Shown: positions 33,599 to 42,507, numbered from the stretch's first letter. The stretch: DNA of 64,000 nt from Paucibacter sp. KCTC 42545 (GCF_001477625.1 NZ_CP013692.1:1612001-1676000), one strand, 5' to 3'. Notes: generated by a model from the sequence alone, not told the origin. A program made the numbers and translations.

Positions 33599-34698
33599 TG
33601 CGTCAGCACCACTTGCGAGGTGGGCGACCAGCTGGCCCAGACCTCTTGGTCCCAGGTCAGCGGGTCGCTGCGGTGGCGCTCCAGATTGCTTTCGCTCACC
33701 TTGATGATCTGGCCGCTGGGCAGCTGCAGGTGATAGAGCGTGAAGGCGCCGAAATAAGACAGCTCACGCACCTTGGCCAGCACCTGGTTGTACTCGCCCA
33801 GCGGGTTGGCGGGCTTGTCGGTGCTGAGGCGAATCTTCTCGGGCCGCAAGGCCACGCTGACGGCCATGCCCGCCACGCCGGTGATGCCGTGGCCGACGTA
33901 ATGCTGGCAGTCGGCGCAGTCGATGATGACGTGGTCAGGGTTGTCGCTCGACAAGCTGCCTTCCATCATGTTGACGTTGCCGATGAAGTCGGCCACGAAA
34001 CGCGTCGCCGGGGTTTCGTAGATGTCGGCCGGCGCGCCGATTTGCAGAATGCTGCCTTCGCTCATCACCGCGATGCGGGTGGCCATGGTCATGGCCTCTT
34101 CCTGGTCATGGGTCACCATCACGCAGGTCACGCCCACGTCTTCGATGATGTTGACCAATTCGATCTGGGTTTCTTCGCGCAGCTTTTTGTCCAGCGCGCC
34201 CAGGGGTTCATCCAGCAAAAGCAGTTGCGGCTTCTTGGCCAGGCTGCGCGCCAGGGCCACGCGTTGCTGCTGACCGCCTGAGAGCTGATGCGGCTTGCGC
34301 TTGGCGAATTTGCCCAACTGCACCAGCTTGAGCATGGCTTCGACGCGAGAGCCGATTTCATCCTTGGGCATGCCATCGCGCCGCAAGCCGAAAGCGATGT
34401 TGTCCCACACCGTCAAGTGAGGGAACAAGGCATAGCTCTGGAACATCATATTGATGGGCCGGGCATAGGGCGGCAAGCCCGCCAAATCCTGCCCGTTCAA
34501 GATGATGCGGCCGCTGGTGGGCGTCTCAAAGCCGCCCAGCATGCGCAGCAAGGTGGTCTTGCCACAGCCCGAGCTGCCCAGGAGCGCGAAGATCTCGCCC
34601 TTGGCAATGTCGATGGAAACATTGTTGACGGCGATGGAGCCGCCCCCAAAGTCTTTCACTACGTTTTGAATTTGCAGATAGGCCGGGCTTGAGCTCAT
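33595..34698 (-). CDS. potG: putrescine ABC transporter ATPase PotG
   Basis: The cytoplasmic ATPase of the polyamine importer, 367 residues. It has Walker A GSSGCGKTTLL, signature LSGGQQQRVALARSL, Walker B LLLLDEPLGALD and H-loop VTHDQEEAM. A C-terminal TOBE-type regulatory domain (about 270-367) contains the VALRPEKIRLS motif. The start is preceded by a strong GAGGAGGAG site. It is located 43 bases after potF. Confidence 0.95.
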   Translation of the reverse strand: MSSSPAYLQIQNVVKDFGGGSIAVNNVSIDIAKGEIFALLGSSGCGKTTLLRMLGGFETPTSGRIILNGQDLAGLPPYARPINMMFQSYALFPHLTVWDNIAFGLRRDGMPKDEIGSRVEAMLKLVQLGKFAKRKPHQLSGGQQQRVALARSLAKKPQLLLLDEPLGALDKKLREETQIELVNIIEDVGVTCVMVTHDQEEAMTMATRIAVMSEGSILQIGAPADIYETPATRFVADFIGNVNMMEGSLSSDNPDHVIIDCADCQHYVGHGITGVAGMAVSVALRPEKIRLSTDKPANPLGEYNQVLAKVRELSYFGAFTLYHLQLPSGQIIKVSESNLERHRSDPLTWDQEVWASWSPTSQVVLTQ

Positions 34699-34741
34699 CG
34701 CTCCTCCTCGAAGGTTTTCTTATGCGCGCCGAAGCCGCTGC

Positions 34742-35857
34742 TTACAGGCCGGTCTTGAACGAGGTGTACATGCGCGTCATCTGGCGGCGGACGTCGTTAT
34801 TGATCGCGTCGGGCGCGGCCATGCGCTTCATATCCGCATCGCTCAGGAACACGCTGGGGTTGTTGACCACTTCGGGCTTGATGAACTTCTTCGACTCCTT
34901 ATTGGGATTGGCGTAGAAGACCTTGTTGGTCAAGCTGGCGTGGACCTCGGGGCGCAGGATGTAGTTGATGAACTTGTGCGCGTTGCCGGGGTGGCTGGCA
35001 TCGGCGGGGATCACCATGGTGTCCATGAAGATGATGCCGCCGGTTTTCGGAATCAGCGCTTCGATCTTCTGGCCGGTCTTGCCGTCAATGGCGCGCTGGC
35101 GGGCGATGTTGATGTCACCGGACCAACCCAGTGCCAGGCAGATCGAGCCATTGGCCATATCGTTGATATAGCCCGAGGAGCTGAACAGCGTGACCGAGGG
35201 GCGGATCGACTTCAGCAGTGCGGGCACGGCGGCGTAGTCAGACAGGCTCTTGCTGTAGGCGGGCTTGCCCAGATAGTGCAGGGCGGCCGGCACCACTTCG
35301 GTGGCGGAGTCCAGGAAGCTCACGCCGCAGCTTTTGAGCTTGGAGATGTACTCGGGCTTGAAGACCAGATCCCAGACGTTGTCCGGCATAGGCGTGCTGC
35401 CCAACGCGGCCTTGACCTTGTCGACGTTGATGCCGACAGTGGTGAAGCCCCAGAGCCAGTTCACCATGTACTCATTGCCCGGATCGAGCTTGGCCAGCTG
35501 GGCCTGCAGATCGGGGTCAAGGTTCTTGTAGTTCGGGATCTGCGACTTGTCGATCTTGCGCAGCAGGCCGCCGTCGGCCTGCAACTTGGCCCAGTAGCTC
35601 GAGGGCACGACGATGTCGTAACCGGTCTTGCCGGCCACCAGCTTGGCGTGGACGATTTCGTTATTGTCGAAAATGTCGTAGCGCACCTTGATGCCGGTTT
35701 CCTTCTCGAAATTCTTGAGCGTTTCTTCGGCGATGTAGTCCGACCAGTTGTAAACGTTCAAGACCTTTTCTTCTTCTTGCGCATGGGCATTGGCGCCCAG
35801 CAGAGCCGCAATGGCAAAACTCAGGCAGCCCAGACGGCGAAGATTTTTAGCGATCAT
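34742..35857 (-). CDS. potF: putrescine-binding periplasmic protein PotF
   Basis: A 371-residue periplasmic receptor with signal peptide (LGCLSFAIAALLGANAHA). VYNWSDYIAEETLKNFEKETG is the opening of PotF/PotD polyamine-binding proteins; this tryptophan-rich region forms part of the amine site, and LALGWSGDI contributes the conserved Trp/Asp contact. PotF-like members prefer putrescine. The start has AGGAG at about 10 bases. It follows spuC after a 203-bp gap containing a tandem repeat, so potFGHI may have its own promoter. Confidence 0.94.
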   Translation of the reverse strand: MIAKNLRRLGCLSFAIAALLGANAHAQEEEKVLNVYNWSDYIAEETLKNFEKETGIKVRYDIFDNNEIVHAKLVAGKTGYDIVVPSSYWAKLQADGGLLRKIDKSQIPNYKNLDPDLQAQLAKLDPGNEYMVNWLWGFTTVGINVDKVKAALGSTPMPDNVWDLVFKPEYISKLKSCGVSFLDSATEVVPAALHYLGKPAYSKSLSDYAAVPALLKSIRPSVTLFSSSGYINDMANGSICLALGWSGDINIARQRAIDGKTGQKIEALIPKTGGIIFMDTMVIPADASHPGNAHKFINYILRPEVHASLTNKVFYANPNKESKKFIKPEVVNNPSVFLSDADMKRMAAPDAINNDVRRQMTRMYTSFKTGL

Positions 35858-35937
35858 GAAGTGACACTCCTGAAGTGTTGAGCGAGGTTGAGCTAGGGAC
35901 AAACTGTCAAAAATCAGTCTAGGGCTAGGTACAGCTT

Positions 35938-36055
35938 GGCCCCATCCGCCATTACCCGAAGGGGGCGACATTCAGCCCCATCCGCCATGACAAAAGCGGG
36001 GCTGTGTCAGCCCGATCTGCCATGGAAAGGGCAGGGCTGTGTCAGCCCCGCCAAG
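35938..36055. repeat. 35-bp tandem repeat, about 3.3 copies
   Basis: Three consecutive units start at 35938, 35973 and 36008, each 35 bases long, with a partial fourth at 36043. Units share a CCCCATCCGCCAT-like core, and the second and third carry self-complementary ends (CAGCCCC ... GGGGCTG, CAGCCC ... GGGCTG). Units 2 and 3 agree closely; unit 1 is diverged. The array lies between spuC and potF on the transcribed minus strand, so its RNA would form serial hairpins. Confidence 0.8.
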
Positions 36056-36060
36056 CAACA

Positions 36061-37467
36061 TCAAAGCAGTTCCTGGCTCTTGAGTTGAGCCAGCGTCTGA
36101 TCCAGGCAACGCTTGATCAGCACCATCATTTCGTCGATCTGCGCCAGCGTCATCACCAGCGGCGGCGCCACGATCATGCGGTCGCCCACAGCCCGCATGA
36201 TCAGGCCGTTAGCAAAGCAGTGCGCGCGGCACATCATGCCGACTTCCAGTGCGCCGTCGAAGGTCTGGCGGGTGGCCTTGTCCTTCACCAACTGCACCGC
36301 GCCCATCATTCCGCAGGTCTGGGTTTCGCCCACGAGTGGATGCTCATTGAGTTCGGCAAAGCGCTTGGCCAGATAGGGGCCGAGCTCTTCGCGCACCTTG
36401 CGCACCGTGTCTTGTTCGCGCAGCAGCTTCAGGTTGGCCAGGGCCACCGCGCAGGCCGTGGGGTGGCCGGAGTAGGTGAAGCCGTGGTTGAACTCGCCGC
36501 CTTGCTCGATCAGCACGCGGGCCACGCGTTCACCCACCATCACACCGCCCAGGGGGATGTAGCCGGAGGTGACGCCCTTGGCGAAGGTCATCAGGTCGGG
36601 CTTGGAGCCGACGGTTTCGCAGCCGAACCAGTTGCCGGTGCGGCCAAAGCCGCAGATCACTTCGTCGCTGACCAGCAAGATGCCGTATTTATCGCAAATA
36701 CGCTGGATCTCGGGCCAGTAGGTCGATGGCGGCACGATCACGCCGCCAGCACCCTGGATGGGTTCGCCGATGAAGGCCGCCACCCGCTCTGGGCCCACGG
36801 CCAGGATCTTTTCTTCCAGCCAGCGCGCGGCGGTGATGCCGAACTCCTCGCGGCTTTGCGTGCCGCCCAGCTCAAACCAATGCGGTTGCTCGATATGGCT
36901 GATATTGGGGATGGGCAGGCCGCCTTGTGCATGCATGCCGCTCATGCCGCCCAGCGATGCCCCGGCCATGGTGGAACCGTGATAGCCGTTGTTGCGGCCG
37001 ATGATGATTTGGCGCTCGGGCTGGCCCAGCACATCCCAGTAGCGCCGCACCATGCGCACCACGGTGTCATTGCCTTCCGAACCCGAGCTGGTGAAGAACA
37101 CATGCTCAAAGCCGGGGGGCGCGATCTCGGCCAGCACTTCGGCCAGCTCGATGGCCGGCGTGGTGGAGGTCTGGAAGAAAGCGTTGTAGAAGGGCAGTTG
37201 CTTCATCTGCGCGGTGGCGGCGTCCACCAGCGACTGCTGGCCATAGCCCACGTTGACGCACCACAGGCCACTCATGCCGTCGAGGATTTTGTGGCCCTCG
37301 CTGTCCCAGAGGTAGATGTTGTCGGCACGCTCGATGATGCGCGCGCCCTTCTGGGCCAGGCCCTTGAAGTCGGTGAAGGGGTGCAGGAAGTGGCGCGAGT
37401 CAGCGGCCTGCCATTCGGCGGTGCTGCGTTTGCTGGTCAATGTGTTGGAGCTTGGGTTGTGGCTCAT
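36061..37467 (-). CDS. spuC: putrescine-pyruvate aminotransferase (SpuC-like)
   Basis: A 468-residue class III PLP-dependent aminotransferase. The PLP lysine lies in TFAKGVTSGY, the cofactor aspartate in LLVSDEVICGFGRTG, and TSSGSEGNDT binds phosphate. SpuC transfers the amino group of putrescine to pyruvate to give 4-aminobutanal and alanine. The assignment follows the motif set (FHPFTD-like HFLHPFTDFK opening) and the surrounding puu/pot genes. The start ATG at 37467 has AGGAGAAG upstream. It offers a route parallel to the gamma-glutamyl pathway encoded next to it. Confidence 0.9.
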   Translation of the reverse strand: MSHNPSSNTLTSKRSTAEWQAADSRHFLHPFTDFKGLAQKGARIIERADNIYLWDSEGHKILDGMSGLWCVNVGYGQQSLVDAATAQMKQLPFYNAFFQTSTTPAIELAEVLAEIAPPGFEHVFFTSSGSEGNDTVVRMVRRYWDVLGQPERQIIIGRNNGYHGSTMAGASLGGMSGMHAQGGLPIPNISHIEQPHWFELGGTQSREEFGITAARWLEEKILAVGPERVAAFIGEPIQGAGGVIVPPSTYWPEIQRICDKYGILLVSDEVICGFGRTGNWFGCETVGSKPDLMTFAKGVTSGYIPLGGVMVGERVARVLIEQGGEFNHGFTYSGHPTACAVALANLKLLREQDTVRKVREELGPYLAKRFAELNEHPLVGETQTCGMMGAVQLVKDKATRQTFDGALEVGMMCRAHCFANGLIMRAVGDRMIVAPPLVMTLAQIDEMMVLIKRCLDQTLAQLKSQELL

Positions 37468-37504
37468 GAGCTTCTCCTGAAATCTTGTGTCGGGCGGCGC
37501 GGGT

Positions 37505-38872
37505 TCAAACATGCAAGAGCAGATGCTCGCGCTCCCAAGGTGAGATGACCTTCATGAACTCGGCGTACTCGATCTCCTTGATCTCGGTGTAGACGGTCAC
37601 GAATTGCTCGCCCAAGATGGCCGCGAGTTCCTTCTCTTCGCGCAGCAGCGTCAGCGCTTCACCCAGGCTGCGTGGCAGCTGGAAGTCGCCGAGATAGGCG
37701 TCGCCCTTGCACTCGGGCGAGGGTTCGATCTTGTTCTTGATGCCGAGATAGCCGCAGGCCAGCGTGGCGGCCAGGGCGACATAGGGGTTGGCATCGGCGC
37801 CGATGACGCGGTTCTCGATGCGGCGCGCTTGTGGCGGCGCCAGCGGTGAGCGGATGCCGACGGTGCGGTTGTCGGTGCCCCATTGAATATTGATGGGGGC
37901 GGCGGTGTGGCGGGCCAGGCGGCGATAGCTGTTCACATAGGGGGCGAACAAGGCCATGGCGGCGGGAATGTACTTCTGCAGGCCGCCGATGTACCAGTGG
38001 AATTCATCGCTGGCCGAGCCGTCCTCGTTGCTGAACAGATTGCGGCCGGTCTTCTTGTTGATCACGCTTTGATGGATATGCATGGCGCTGCCCGGCTCGC
38101 CGGCAATCGGCTTGGCCATGAAGGTGGCGAACATATCGTGGCGCAGCGCCGCCTCGCGCACCGTGCGCTTGAAGAAGAACACCTCGTCGGCCAAGCCCAT
38201 GGGGTGGGCGTGGAAGAAGTTGATTTCCATCTGCCCGGCGCCCACCTCGTGAATCAAGGTGTCGACGTTGAGCTCCATCTTCTCGCAGTATTCGTAGACG
38301 TCTTCGAACAGGGGATCGAACTCGTTGACGGCGTCGATGGAGTAAGCCTGGCGCGAAGTCTCGGCGCGGCCGGAGCGGCCGATGGGCGGCTTCAGCGGCA
38401 TGTCGGGGTCGCTATTGCGGGCCACCAGATAGAACTCCAGCTCAGGTGCCACTACTGGGTCCCAGCCCTCGGCTTCGAACAAGCCGCAAACACGGCGCAG
38501 CACCGAGCGGGGGGCGAAGGGCACCAACTCACCGTCGCGGTCAAAACAGTCGTGGATGATTTGCGCGGTGGGGTCCACTGCCCAAGGCACAAGGCGGGCC
38601 GTGGTGGGGTCGGCGCGCAAATGCATATCGCGGTCGTTGGGGCTGATGACGTCGTAGTAGGGGCCTTCTTCCGGGAACTCGCCCGTCACGCCCATCGCCA
38701 CCACCGCTTCGGGCAAACGCATGCCGCGGTCTTCGGTGAATTTCTGGCGCGGCAAAATCTTGCCGCGCGCCACGCCGGTCAAGTCCGGCACCAGGCATTC
38801 AATTTCTGTCACGCGCTGCTCTTGCAGCCAGGTTTCGAGTTCGCTGAAGGTGAAGTTGTTGCGGTTAACCAT
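37505..38872 (-). CDS. puuA: gamma-glutamylputrescine synthetase (PuuA-like, glutamine synthetase family)
   Basis: PuuA ligates glutamate to putrescine with ATP, the entry step of the gamma-glutamylated putrescine pathway. The 455-residue protein has the glutamine synthetase catalytic core: VGAGQMEINFFH (metal ligand Glu), GSAMHIHQSV (glutamate-binding His) and NPYVALAATLACG. The N-terminal LVPDLTGVARGKILP is the beta-grasp opening seen in PuuA/SpuI-type enzymes rather than biosynthetic GlnA, and the adenylylation-loop tyrosine motif of GlnA is not evident. Its ribosome-binding site lies inside a 10-bp inverted repeat in the leader. Confidence 0.9.
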   Translation of the reverse strand: MVNRNNFTFSELETWLQEQRVTEIECLVPDLTGVARGKILPRQKFTEDRGMRLPEAVVAMGVTGEFPEEGPYYDVISPNDRDMHLRADPTTARLVPWAVDPTAQIIHDCFDRDGELVPFAPRSVLRRVCGLFEAEGWDPVVAPELEFYLVARNSDPDMPLKPPIGRSGRAETSRQAYSIDAVNEFDPLFEDVYEYCEKMELNVDTLIHEVGAGQMEINFFHAHPMGLADEVFFFKRTVREAALRHDMFATFMAKPIAGEPGSAMHIHQSVINKKTGRNLFSNEDGSASDEFHWYIGGLQKYIPAAMALFAPYVNSYRRLARHTAAPINIQWGTDNRTVGIRSPLAPPQARRIENRVIGADANPYVALAATLACGYLGIKNKIEPSPECKGDAYLGDFQLPRSLGEALTLLREEKELAAILGEQFVTVYTEIKEIEYAEFMKVISPWEREHLLLHV

Positions 38873-38878
38873 GAGATT

Positions 38879-38941
38879 CCTTTGTTCGTCGATGAACCCG
38901 GGGCCCTAGGCACCCGGGGGTGTTAGACCAGCGAACAAAGG
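38879..38941 (-). promoter_or_regulatory. leader inverted repeat that pairs with the puuA ribosome-binding site
   Basis: On the minus strand CCTTTGTTCG begins 2 bases after the puuD stop and is perfectly complementary to CGAACAAAGG, which ends 6 bases before the puuA ATG and contains its AAAGG Shine-Dalgarno sequence. The 43-base interior is very GC-rich and has CCCGGG elements able to form an inner stem. A ribosome finishing puuD would cover the left arm and expose the site, so this looks like a translational-coupling hairpin. Confidence 0.6.
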
Positions 38942-38943
38942 CA

Positions 38944-39732
38944 CTACGTCTCAGGGTCGCGAACCGCCTCCACCATGGGTTTATTGCTGCGTGCGCGGTA
39001 GTCCTTGCAGGCCTGGCCAAAGGCCTGCAGCAAGGCCATGGACACGGGGTTCTGCGCCGCTTGCCATTCCGGGTGCCATTGCAGGCAGATCGAAAAACCG
39101 GGGCTGGCTTCAACGCTGAAGGCTTCCACCAGCCCATCGGGCGCGACCGCCTCGATGCGCAAGCCCGGCGCCAATTGCTTGACGCCTTGGCCGTGCAGGG
39201 AATTGACCATCACTGTGCCGTGACCCAGCAATTGCTCCAGCACGCCGCCGGGCATGATGTTGACCGGGTGCTGCGGCGCGTAGGCAATCTCGGGCGGCTG
39301 GTTCTCCGGCGCGCGGTGGTCTTGCAAACCGGGCTGTTCTTGCACCGCTTGGTGCAGGCTGCCGCCCAGGGCCACATTGGTTTCTTGAAAGCCACGGCAA
39401 ATGGCAAAGATGGGCAGGCCCTTGGCTACAGCGGCCCGAATCAGTGGCAGGGTCCAGGCGTCGCGTGTCGGGTCCAGCGGCAACTCGGGGTTGTGCACCT
39501 CTTCATCGAAATGGCTGGGGTGCACATTCGAGGGTGAGCCGGTCAGCAGCAGGCCGTCGGCCAGCGCCATCAACTCGTCCAACTCGTCCTCGGTGGAGGC
39601 CGGCACCACCAGGGGCAGGCAGCCGGCCAGGCGCACCGCGTCGATGTACTTTTTGCCGACGATGTGGAAGGGGTGATCGCCCACGGGTCGATTGCATCCC
39701 GGCACCAACACCAGCGGCTTGCTTCGGTTCAT
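38944..39732 (-). CDS. puuD: gamma-glutamyl-gamma-aminobutyrate hydrolase (PuuD-like)
   Basis: PuuD releases GABA and glutamate from gamma-glutamyl-GABA. The 262-residue class I amidotransferase-like hydrolase has the nucleophile in FAICRGFQE and catalytic His/Glu in LQWHPEWQ, with GSPSNVHP and NSLHGQGVK as family motifs. A GTG at 39747 overlapping the puuB stop is an alternative start that would add five residues; the ATG at 39732 is kept because it better matches the family N terminus. It lies between puuB and puuA in the operon. Confidence 0.92.
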   Translation of the reverse strand: MNRSKPLVLVPGCNRPVGDHPFHIVGKKYIDAVRLAGCLPLVVPASTEDELDELMALADGLLLTGSPSNVHPSHFDEEVHNPELPLDPTRDAWTLPLIRAAVAKGLPIFAICRGFQETNVALGGSLHQAVQEQPGLQDHRAPENQPPEIAYAPQHPVNIMPGGVLEQLLGHGTVMVNSLHGQGVKQLAPGLRIEAVAPDGLVEAFSVEASPGFSICLQWHPEWQAAQNPVSMALLQAFGQACKDYRARSNKPMVEAVRDPET

Positions 39733-39743
39733 GGATTCGCGCT

Positions 39744-41057
39744 TCACGCTAACAAGTCCTTCAAACGGTAGTAAGCCATGCCCAAAACCAGCGCGGGCAT
39801 GCGGAACAGTTTGCCACCCGGGAAGGGGTGATGGCGCAACTGGGCGAATACATCGAAGCGTGAGCTATCGCCTTGCATGGCCTCGGCCACCACGCGCCCG
39901 GCCAGGCCTGTCAGCGCCAGGCCATGGCCCGAGAAACCTTGCAAGTAGTAAACGTTGCGGGCGGCGCCGAGGCGACCAAAATCTGGCGCGCGATTCATAG
40001 AAATATCCACAAACCCTCCCCATGCATATTCCATACCAACATCGCTCAGTTGCGGGAAGCTCAGCAGCAGGCGTTGGCGCATGCTGTCCTTCACCGAGCG
40101 TGGCGAGGCGGTGCTGTAGCTGACCCGGCCGCCGTAAAGGATGCGCTGGTCGGCCGTGGGCCTGAAATAGTCCAGCACGAAGTTGGTATCGCACACGGCG
40201 GAGCGGCTGGGAATCAAGGCTTGCATGCGGTTGGCTTCAATCGGCTCGCTGCACACGATATAGGTGCCGACTGGCATGATGCGTGCACCAAGTGCGGGCG
40301 CTAAGCTGGGGGCGACTTCCTGCAGATAGACGTTGCCGGCCAGCAGGGCCTGGCCCGCCCGCACCTGGCCTTGGGCCGTGTGCACGGTCAAGACCTGACC
40401 CTCGTCGAGGCGGGTGACGGCGGAATTCTCAAAAATCCGCACGCCCAGTTTGCGTGCTGCGGCCGCCATCCCCAAGCAGTATTTCAGCGGATGCAGATGG
40501 CCGGAGCGCGGGTCGTGCACGCCGGCGCAAAAGCGCGGGCTGGCAATCCAGTCTTGGATTTCGTGCACCGAGATCGGCGTCATCGGGTAGTCGTAGACCT
40601 CGGCCATGCGCTGCTGCCATTGCAGCAGTTGGCGGGCTTTGCCCGGCGAGGTAGCCAGGCTGAGGAAGCCGTTTTGCCAGTCGGCTTCAATCTGGTGCTC
40701 GCTGCAGCGTTGCTGGACGATGTCCAGTGCTTCCAGCGTCATGGCCCAGATCTTTTTGGCTTCGCTCAGGCCGACCTGGGCCTCGATGGATTCTTGGTCG
40801 CAGGCCAGGCCGTGGATGGCCTGCCCGCCGTTGCGGCCGGAGGCGCCGCCGCCGACCAATCCTGCTTCCAGCAGCACCACTTGGCGGCCGGCTTGCGCGA
40901 GCTCAATCGCTGCCGATAAGCCCGCCAAGCCCGCGCCGACGATGACGACATCTGCGCTGATGCTCTCCTGCAAGGGGGCGAATGATTCAGTGCGGGTGGC
41001 ACTGGCCTGGTAGTAGGAGTCGCGGCTCAGCTCGCGGTCGATGCTCAGTAAAGTCAT
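39744..41057 (-). CDS. puuB: gamma-glutamylputrescine oxidase (PuuB-like FAD oxidoreductase)
   Basis: A 437-residue DAO-family flavoprotein that oxidises gamma-glutamylputrescine to gamma-glutamyl-gamma-aminobutyraldehyde with release of ammonia and H2O2. The FAD-binding motif VVIVGAGLAGLSAAIELA is at about 37-54, and the second FAD contact region GGGASGRNGGQ follows at about 68-78. The C-terminal QGFSGHGLALTGLAG is typical of the PuuB/OrdL group. The gene lies 40 bases after the aminotransferase gene and abuts puuD. Confidence 0.92.
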   Translation of the reverse strand: MTLLSIDRELSRDSYYQASATRTESFAPLQESISADVVIVGAGLAGLSAAIELAQAGRQVVLLEAGLVGGGASGRNGGQAIHGLACDQESIEAQVGLSEAKKIWAMTLEALDIVQQRCSEHQIEADWQNGFLSLATSPGKARQLLQWQQRMAEVYDYPMTPISVHEIQDWIASPRFCAGVHDPRSGHLHPLKYCLGMAAAARKLGVRIFENSAVTRLDEGQVLTVHTAQGQVRAGQALLAGNVYLQEVAPSLAPALGARIMPVGTYIVCSEPIEANRMQALIPSRSAVCDTNFVLDYFRPTADQRILYGGRVSYSTASPRSVKDSMRQRLLLSFPQLSDVGMEYAWGGFVDISMNRAPDFGRLGAARNVYYLQGFSGHGLALTGLAGRVVAEAMQGDSSRFDVFAQLRHHPFPGGKLFRMPALVLGMAYYRLKDLLA

Positions 41058-41097
41058 AAACGCTAGGCAAATCCTCGTTGCTTGGCTCGGATGAGTC

Positions 41098-42405
41098 TTA
41101 GGCGGCCCGGCGCAGTGCTGCGCGCAGGGTGGCGATGATGTGATCGATGTGGCTGCGCTCGATGATCAGCGGTGGGCTCAAGGCGATGGTGTCACCTGTG
41201 GTGCGGATCAGCAAGCCTTGTTCCCAGCAATCGAGGAACACATTGAAGGCGCGCTTGGCCGGCTCGCCCGGCAAGGCCGCCAATTCCACCCCGCCGACCA
41301 GGCCGATATTGCGCACATCAATCACATGCGGCTCACCCTTGAGGGAGTGCAGGCTCTCGGCGAAGTAGTTTTGCATCTCGCTGGCGCGGGTCAGCAGGCC
41401 TTCTTCGGCATAGGTGTCCAGGGTGGCGATGGCCGCGGCGCAGGCCAGTGGGTGGGCCGAGTAGGTGTAGCCGTGGAAGAACTCGATCAAATGATCGGGC
41501 CCGGTCATGAAGGTGTCGTAGATGTGCTGTTTGGCCAGCACCGCGCCCATGGGCACGCAGCCATTGGTGAGGCCCTTGGCCACCGTCATCAGATCGGGCG
41601 TGACGCCGAAGGTCTGGGCCGCAAAGGGCTGACCGGTACGGCCGAAGCCGGTGATGACCTCGTCAAAAATCAGCAAGATGCCGTGCTTGTCGCAAATCTC
41701 GCGCAAGCGCTGCAGATAGCCTTGCGGCGGGATCAGCACGCCGGTGGAGCCGGCCACGGGCTCGACGATCACGGCCGCAATCGTGGACGCATCATGCAGG
41801 GCGACCATGCGCTCCAGATCATCGGCCAGCTCGGCGCCATAAGCGGGTTGGCCGACCGAGTAAGCATTGCGCATCGGATCATGGGTGTGGCGGATATGGT
41901 CCACACCGCCCAACATGGTGCCGAACATCTTTCGGTTGCCCACCATGCCACCGACCGAGATGCCGCCAAAGTTCACGCCGTGGTAGCCGCGCTCACGGCC
42001 GATCAGGCGGGTGCGGGCGCCTTCACCGCGAACGCGGTGATAAGCGATTGCCATCTTCAGCGCCGTCTCCACCGATTCGGAGCCGGAGTTGGTGTAGAAA
42101 ACCTTGTTCAGGCCGGCCGGGCTGATCTCGGCCAAGCGCGTGGCCAGCTCGAAGGCCTTGGGGTGCGCCATCTGGAAGGGCGGGGCGAAGTCCAGCTCGG
42201 CGGCTTGCTCCTGAATCGCCTTGACGATGCGCGGGCGGTTGTGGCCGGCATTGACGCACCACAGACCGGCCACGCCGTCGAGGATCTGGCGACCCTTGTC
42301 GTCGCGGAAATACATACCGTCAGCGCCAGTGATCAGGCGCGGAGATTTTTTGAATTGCCGGTTTGCCGTGAAGGGCATCCAGTAAGCATCGAGGTTCTGA
42401 GACAT
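41098..42405 (-). CDS. omega-amino acid-pyruvate aminotransferase (class III)
   Basis: A 435-residue PLP-dependent class III aminotransferase. The PLP lysine is in TVAKGLTNG, the cofactor aspartate in LIFDEVITGFGRTG, and phosphate binding in YTNSGSESVETALK. AYWMPFTANRQFKKSPRL at the N terminus is characteristic of beta-alanine-pyruvate/omega-amino acid aminotransferases. In this cluster it could convert GABA (the product of the Puu route) to succinate semialdehyde, or act on beta-alanine from spermidine breakdown. It is the first gene of the minus-strand polyamine cluster and divergent from an Lrp/AsnC regulator. Confidence 0.88.
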   Translation of the reverse strand: MSQNLDAYWMPFTANRQFKKSPRLITGADGMYFRDDKGRQILDGVAGLWCVNAGHNRPRIVKAIQEQAAELDFAPPFQMAHPKAFELATRLAEISPAGLNKVFYTNSGSESVETALKMAIAYHRVRGEGARTRLIGRERGYHGVNFGGISVGGMVGNRKMFGTMLGGVDHIRHTHDPMRNAYSVGQPAYGAELADDLERMVALHDASTIAAVIVEPVAGSTGVLIPPQGYLQRLREICDKHGILLIFDEVITGFGRTGQPFAAQTFGVTPDLMTVAKGLTNGCVPMGAVLAKQHIYDTFMTGPDHLIEFFHGYTYSAHPLACAAAIATLDTYAEEGLLTRASEMQNYFAESLHSLKGEPHVIDVRNIGLVGGVELAALPGEPAKRAFNVFLDCWEQGLLIRTTGDTIALSPPLIIERSHIDHIIATLRAALRRAA

Positions 42406-42422
42406 GGGCCAAGCACTCCTTT

Positions 42423-42437
42423 AACTGACGCTCAGTT
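42423..42437. promoter_or_regulatory. AACTGA-CGC-TCAGTT palindrome
   Basis: A perfect 6+3+6 palindrome 18 bp upstream of the aminotransferase start, in the promoter region shared with the Lrp/AsnC gene. Its position suits repression or activation of the polyamine cluster by the adjacent regulator. Confidence 0.45.
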
Positions 42438-42495
42438 TAGAGAGAGTGGCGCGCAATGTGCTTGCGCTTGCTGGCTCGGTCAAACCCTCGGTTTT

Positions 42496-42507
42496 GCACG
42501 TTCGTGC
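42496..42507. promoter_or_regulatory. GCACG-TT-CGTGC palindrome near the Lrp/AsnC start
   Basis: A perfect 5+2+5 palindrome within TTGCACG..CGTGCGA, 37 bp before the regulator ATG. Lrp/AsnC proteins usually bind short palindromes and autoregulate, so this is a candidate operator. Confidence 0.45.

Noticed and set aside
35938..36055. CRISPR array
   Set aside because: The 35-base units are contiguous, with no unique spacers between them, and no cas gene is present.
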